A stretch of DNA of 64,000 nt, taken from assembly GCF_025966695.1 (NCBI RefSeq), contig NZ_JAOEIY010000008.1:143254-207253 (forward strand). Reading direction: 5' to 3'. Below are positions 61,797 through 64,000 of the stretch, in pieces. The stretch comes from Stutzerimonas sp. S1 (GTDB taxonomy: Bacteria; Pseudomonadota; Gammaproteobacteria; Pseudomonadales; Pseudomonadaceae). How positions within the stretch are numbered: position 1 is the first letter of the stretch; the number at the start of each line of letters is the position of its first letter. The position numbers were made by a program, and so were the translations under genes. Below the pieces are notes generated by a model. That model was not told the origin of the DNA. It ran no database searches and was given only the letters and a program-made list of their open reading frames with translations.

Positions 61797-62837
61797 TTAC
61801 AACGGATTTTCCTGCGCCTGTTGAGGCTCGGAAGAGGGAGTGTCGAAGAAGTGTCGAAAATCCCTAGCAGGACCAAACGCTAACACGTCTTGCAGATGAT
61901 CGGGCGACAGGTGCGCGTAACGCATCGTCATCGCCAATGACGAGTGACCCAATATCTTTTGCAGAGTCAGGATATTGCCACCGTTCGCAATGAAGTGGGA
62001 GGCAAAGGTATGGCGCAAGACGTGCGACTTTTGGCCAGCAGGCAACCCCAGTTCCGCACGCGAAACAGCTTCATCGAACCGATCACGGCAGTTAGAGAAC
62101 GCGCCATGCTCTCGAAGGTGCTGCCGTATCCGATCAGCTAGCTTGGGATCAATCGGCACGACCCGCCGACGCTTCGACTTCGTGTTGACGAACTGGAGCA
62201 TCCCCTCGCCAACCCTGCTGATCGTCAGCCCTTGTGCTTCACCCCATCGGCAGCCAGTGACCAAACAGATCATGGCGATCAGCTCGACATGCGGGTGCGT
62301 CATGCTGCGCAGCACTTGGAAGAGTCGGTCGATCTGCTGAGCGTCGAGGTAGGACAGTTCCCGCTCTTGCAGCCGGATCGCGCGGAGCAGGGCGAGAGGG
62401 TTCTCGAACTCGATTTCACCGAGTCGCCGCAGCTCATTGAACAGCGCACGCAGGTAGGAGAGTTCATTGTTCAGCGTCTTAGGGCTGATGCCTGACGCGA
62501 TTCGCTTCGCGCGGTATTCCGCGAAGTCCGTCGCCGTGAACGTGATCGCTACCGGGTCCCGCAGGCGTTCAACCATGCGATCCAGGATGACGCGACGGCC
62601 TTCGTAATCGGCCAGCGATCCACCGTGCAGGCGACCCCAGCAATCCACCAGCTCGGAGAGGCGGCGGCGATCCTTTGGCTTGGGTGACCACTGCGGGCTT
62701 TCGATCAGCTTGGATCGACAGGTTGCCTCGAAGCGCTGGGCCTCGCCCTTGGTCTTGAACGTCTTGCGGAAGCGCTTGCCCTTGATCGGTTCAACATCGA
62801 CCCGCCAACGACCGTCCGGCAGTTGCTGAATCGCCAT
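61797..62837 (-). CDS. Tyrosine-recombinase integrase of element B
   Basis: 346 residues from ATG 62837, overlapping the Rep stop (TAATG). It has the same layout as the element A integrase, with Arg in TGCRWGEA, SHVLRHTF, LGHSS and MRYAHL all intact. N-terminal and C-terminal blocks match element A closely while the core-binding domain (about residues 55-120) differs strongly. That domain contacts the core site, so B may use a different attachment sequence from A. Confidence 0.93.
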   Translation of the reverse strand: MAIQQLPDGRWRVDVEPIKGKRFRKTFKTKGEAQRFEATCRSKLIESPQWSPKPKDRRRLSELVDCWGRLHGGSLADYEGRRVILDRMVERLRDPVAITFTATDFAEYRAKRIASGISPKTLNNELSYLRALFNELRRLGEIEFENPLALLRAIRLQERELSYLDAQQIDRLFQVLRSMTHPHVELIAMICLVTGCRWGEAQGLTISRVGEGMLQFVNTKSKRRRVVPIDPKLADRIRQHLREHGAFSNCRDRFDEAVSRAELGLPAGQKSHVLRHTFASHFIANGGNILTLQKILGHSSLAMTMRYAHLSPDHLQDVLAFGPARDFRHFFDTPSSEPQQAQENPL

Positions 62838-64000
62838 TAGACAGCTCGCCCCCACCTCACATGCCGCTCTTGGAGCAGGCTCTTAATGTGCTTGTACAGG
62901 TCGCGTTCGGTCATATCCTTCGAGGCGTAGTGATCGCGAATCACCGGCCAGCATTCCCATTGCTGAAGCGTCTCGAATGCCTTCTTAGCGCCCACCCGCT
63001 CCCGTGCCAGTAGGCTTACGAAGTTTCCCAGGAACAGCTCCACGTTCTTGCCCGAGAAGCCGCGCGAGGTTTTGTAGTACCGCTTGTACTGCGTTTCATC
63101 GACCAGGGAATCGACTGGCAGATCGACCCGCACATCGTCGCGAATCAGCGTCCAGAGCGGTTCGTAATAGCCAGGGCGGGCGAGCAGCTTGAATTGCCCC
63201 AGGCCATAGCGCCACAGCCCTTCCAGATGCGCCGAGAACGCCGCAAACGAGTCCGTATTAATGGCCTCGCCGGTTTTCACATCCACCGAGCCGCTAGCGA
63301 ATTGCTGGATGACCGAATGGTGGTAGCGCAGCTCGACGCGCCACACTTCTTGAGTCGGATCGTAGTTGTCCGGGTCTTCAGCATCGAACGAGTCCCTGCG
63401 ACGCCAGACGCTTTCCCAGTAATCCAGCTTGTCTTGGGCGCGAGCCTGAAGGGTCTTGTTGTAGATGCCGAGTTGTACGCCACCGGCAGAGCCGAACAGG
63501 AACGACTGACCCTTGCCATAGGTGGCAGCTTCCATAGTCCATTGGATTTCTTTGATGCCGGAGATATCGCGGTTGGCGCGTGCGCGGCAGTGCATGCGGG
63601 CAGTCAGGTCGGCGGGAGGCGTCCAGCCTTGCAGGTCCAACGCCAGATGGACGGCGCACTGGTTGCGTTCGCGGTGCGTCATGACTGCCGCTGCGTAATA
63701 GTCCATGCGTTCTTGCAGACGTTCCGGCGACAGCGCGTCGATGGCGTGCGGCGACACCTCGATTTTCAGGTGTGGGCCGACCTGTTCGAGCTTGGCATTG
63801 AAGTTTTTGATCAGCAGGATGAAGCCGAGGTCGGCATTCTGGAGCTTGTACTGGTAGCCGGAATCCCGACCCACCCGGCCCGAATGCCAGATCTCACCGG
63901 CGAACTCGACCATCGCGCCCGGTTTCTCGAACAGCGCCATGATTTCCGGGCGGATCAGCCCGCGATACAGCTGGCGGACCGTATCGACGCCGCAACGCAG
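62837..64000 (-). CDS. Filamentous-phage-type replication initiation protein (element B), N-terminus cut by window
   Basis: At least 387 residues, open to the window edge; by alignment with the element A protein about 40 N-terminal residues are missing. The two proteins are nearly identical over long stretches (EKPGAMVEFAGEIWH, KIEVSPHAIDALSPERLQER and later), far more than their integrases are. The YNK and RVEL motifs are kept. The stop TAA overlaps the integrase ATG. Confidence 0.85.
   Translation of the reverse strand: MRCGVDTVRQLYRGLIRPEIMALFEKPGAMVEFAGEIWHSGRVGRDSGYQYKLQNADLGFILLIKNFNAKLEQVGPHLKIEVSPHAIDALSPERLQERMDYYAAAVMTHRERNQCAVHLALDLQGWTPPADLTARMHCRARANRDISGIKEIQWTMEAATYGKGQSFLFGSAGGVQLGIYNKTLQARAQDKLDYWESVWRRRDSFDAEDPDNYDPTQEVWRVELRYHHSVIQQFASGSVDVKTGEAINTDSFAAFSAHLEGLWRYGLGQFKLLARPGYYEPLWTLIRDDVRVDLPVDSLVDETQYKRYYKTSRGFSGKNVELFLGNFVSLLARERVGAKKAFETLQQWECWPVIRDHYASKDMTERDLYKHIKSLLQERHVRWGRAV

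Larger units (their letters stand above)
61789..64000 (-). mobile_element. Second rep-integrase module abutting the selC 5' end (element B), partial
   Basis: An integrase and Rep gene related to those of element A lie in inverted orientation on the other side of selC, and the element continues past the window. Only eight bases separate the tRNA 5' end from the integrase stop codon. The far attachment site is out of view, so the exact boundary is not known. Confidence 0.75.

Overview
The window looks like a chromosome segment of a Pseudomonas-type gammaproteobacterium. Coding GC is high, genes are tightly packed with many ATGA/TGATG overlaps, and the gene families are pseudomonad: an HSI-II-type type VI secretion locus, DctBD, a SulP transporter, and selC carrying filamentous-phage-like elements. 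Two low-GC patches stand out: the effector/immunity end of the T6SS locus (about 15.9-17.3 kb) and the cargo of an integrated element (about 56.0-57.9 kb).

Region 1 (1-15.4 kb) is part of a second, lateral-type (Flag-2-like) flagellar cluster. The block fliE-F-G-H-I-J-flgM-flgN is followed by a near-perfect sigma-54 promoter and then fliD-S-T-K-L-A-motA-motB. This second block has the order of the laf operon (lafB-C-X-E-F-S-T-U) of Vibrio, Aeromonas and Flag-2 enterobacteria. A membrane-anchored ToxR-like regulator with a small partner protein, and a short lateral-type flagellin with strong downstream hairpins, close the region on the minus strand. The rod/hook genes and export gate genes are not in the window.

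Region 2 (16-46 kb, all minus strand) is a type VI secretion locus in the order of P. aeruginosa HSI-II: tssA-B-C-E, (PAAR-Tle1 lipase plus three lipoproteins), tssF-G-H, a sigma-54 activator (sfa), a 44-residue lipoprotein (orfX), fha/tagH, tssJ-K-L-M, PP2C phosphatase, Ser/Thr kinase, vgrG, a lipoprotein, a large cell-wall-hydrolase effector, and an LprI-like immunity candidate. No hcp is present. The leader of tssA carries a sigma-54-like promoter, an inverted repeat upstream of it and three TGCGCA palindromes downstream, which fits control by the encoded Sfa activator.

Region 3 (46-55.7 kb) is ordinary chromosome: a hexose-6-phosphate mutarotase, the DctB/DctD pair, a SulP-STAS transporter with a tandem universal stress protein, a cyclopropane fatty acid synthase, and an overlapping pair encoding a DsrE-like protein and a lipoyl (H-protein-like) protein.

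Region 4 (55.8-64 kb) is the selenocysteine tRNA gene selC with a mobile module on each side. The left element (5.9 kb, bounded by a 30-bp direct repeat of the selC 3' end) encodes a repressor, small DNA-binding-type proteins, a filamentous-phage-type Rep and a tyrosine integrase, but no coat, adsorption or Zot genes. It carries three AT-rich genes of unknown function at its distal end and so looks like a satellite. A second, inverted rep-int pair abuts the 5' end of selC and runs off the window.
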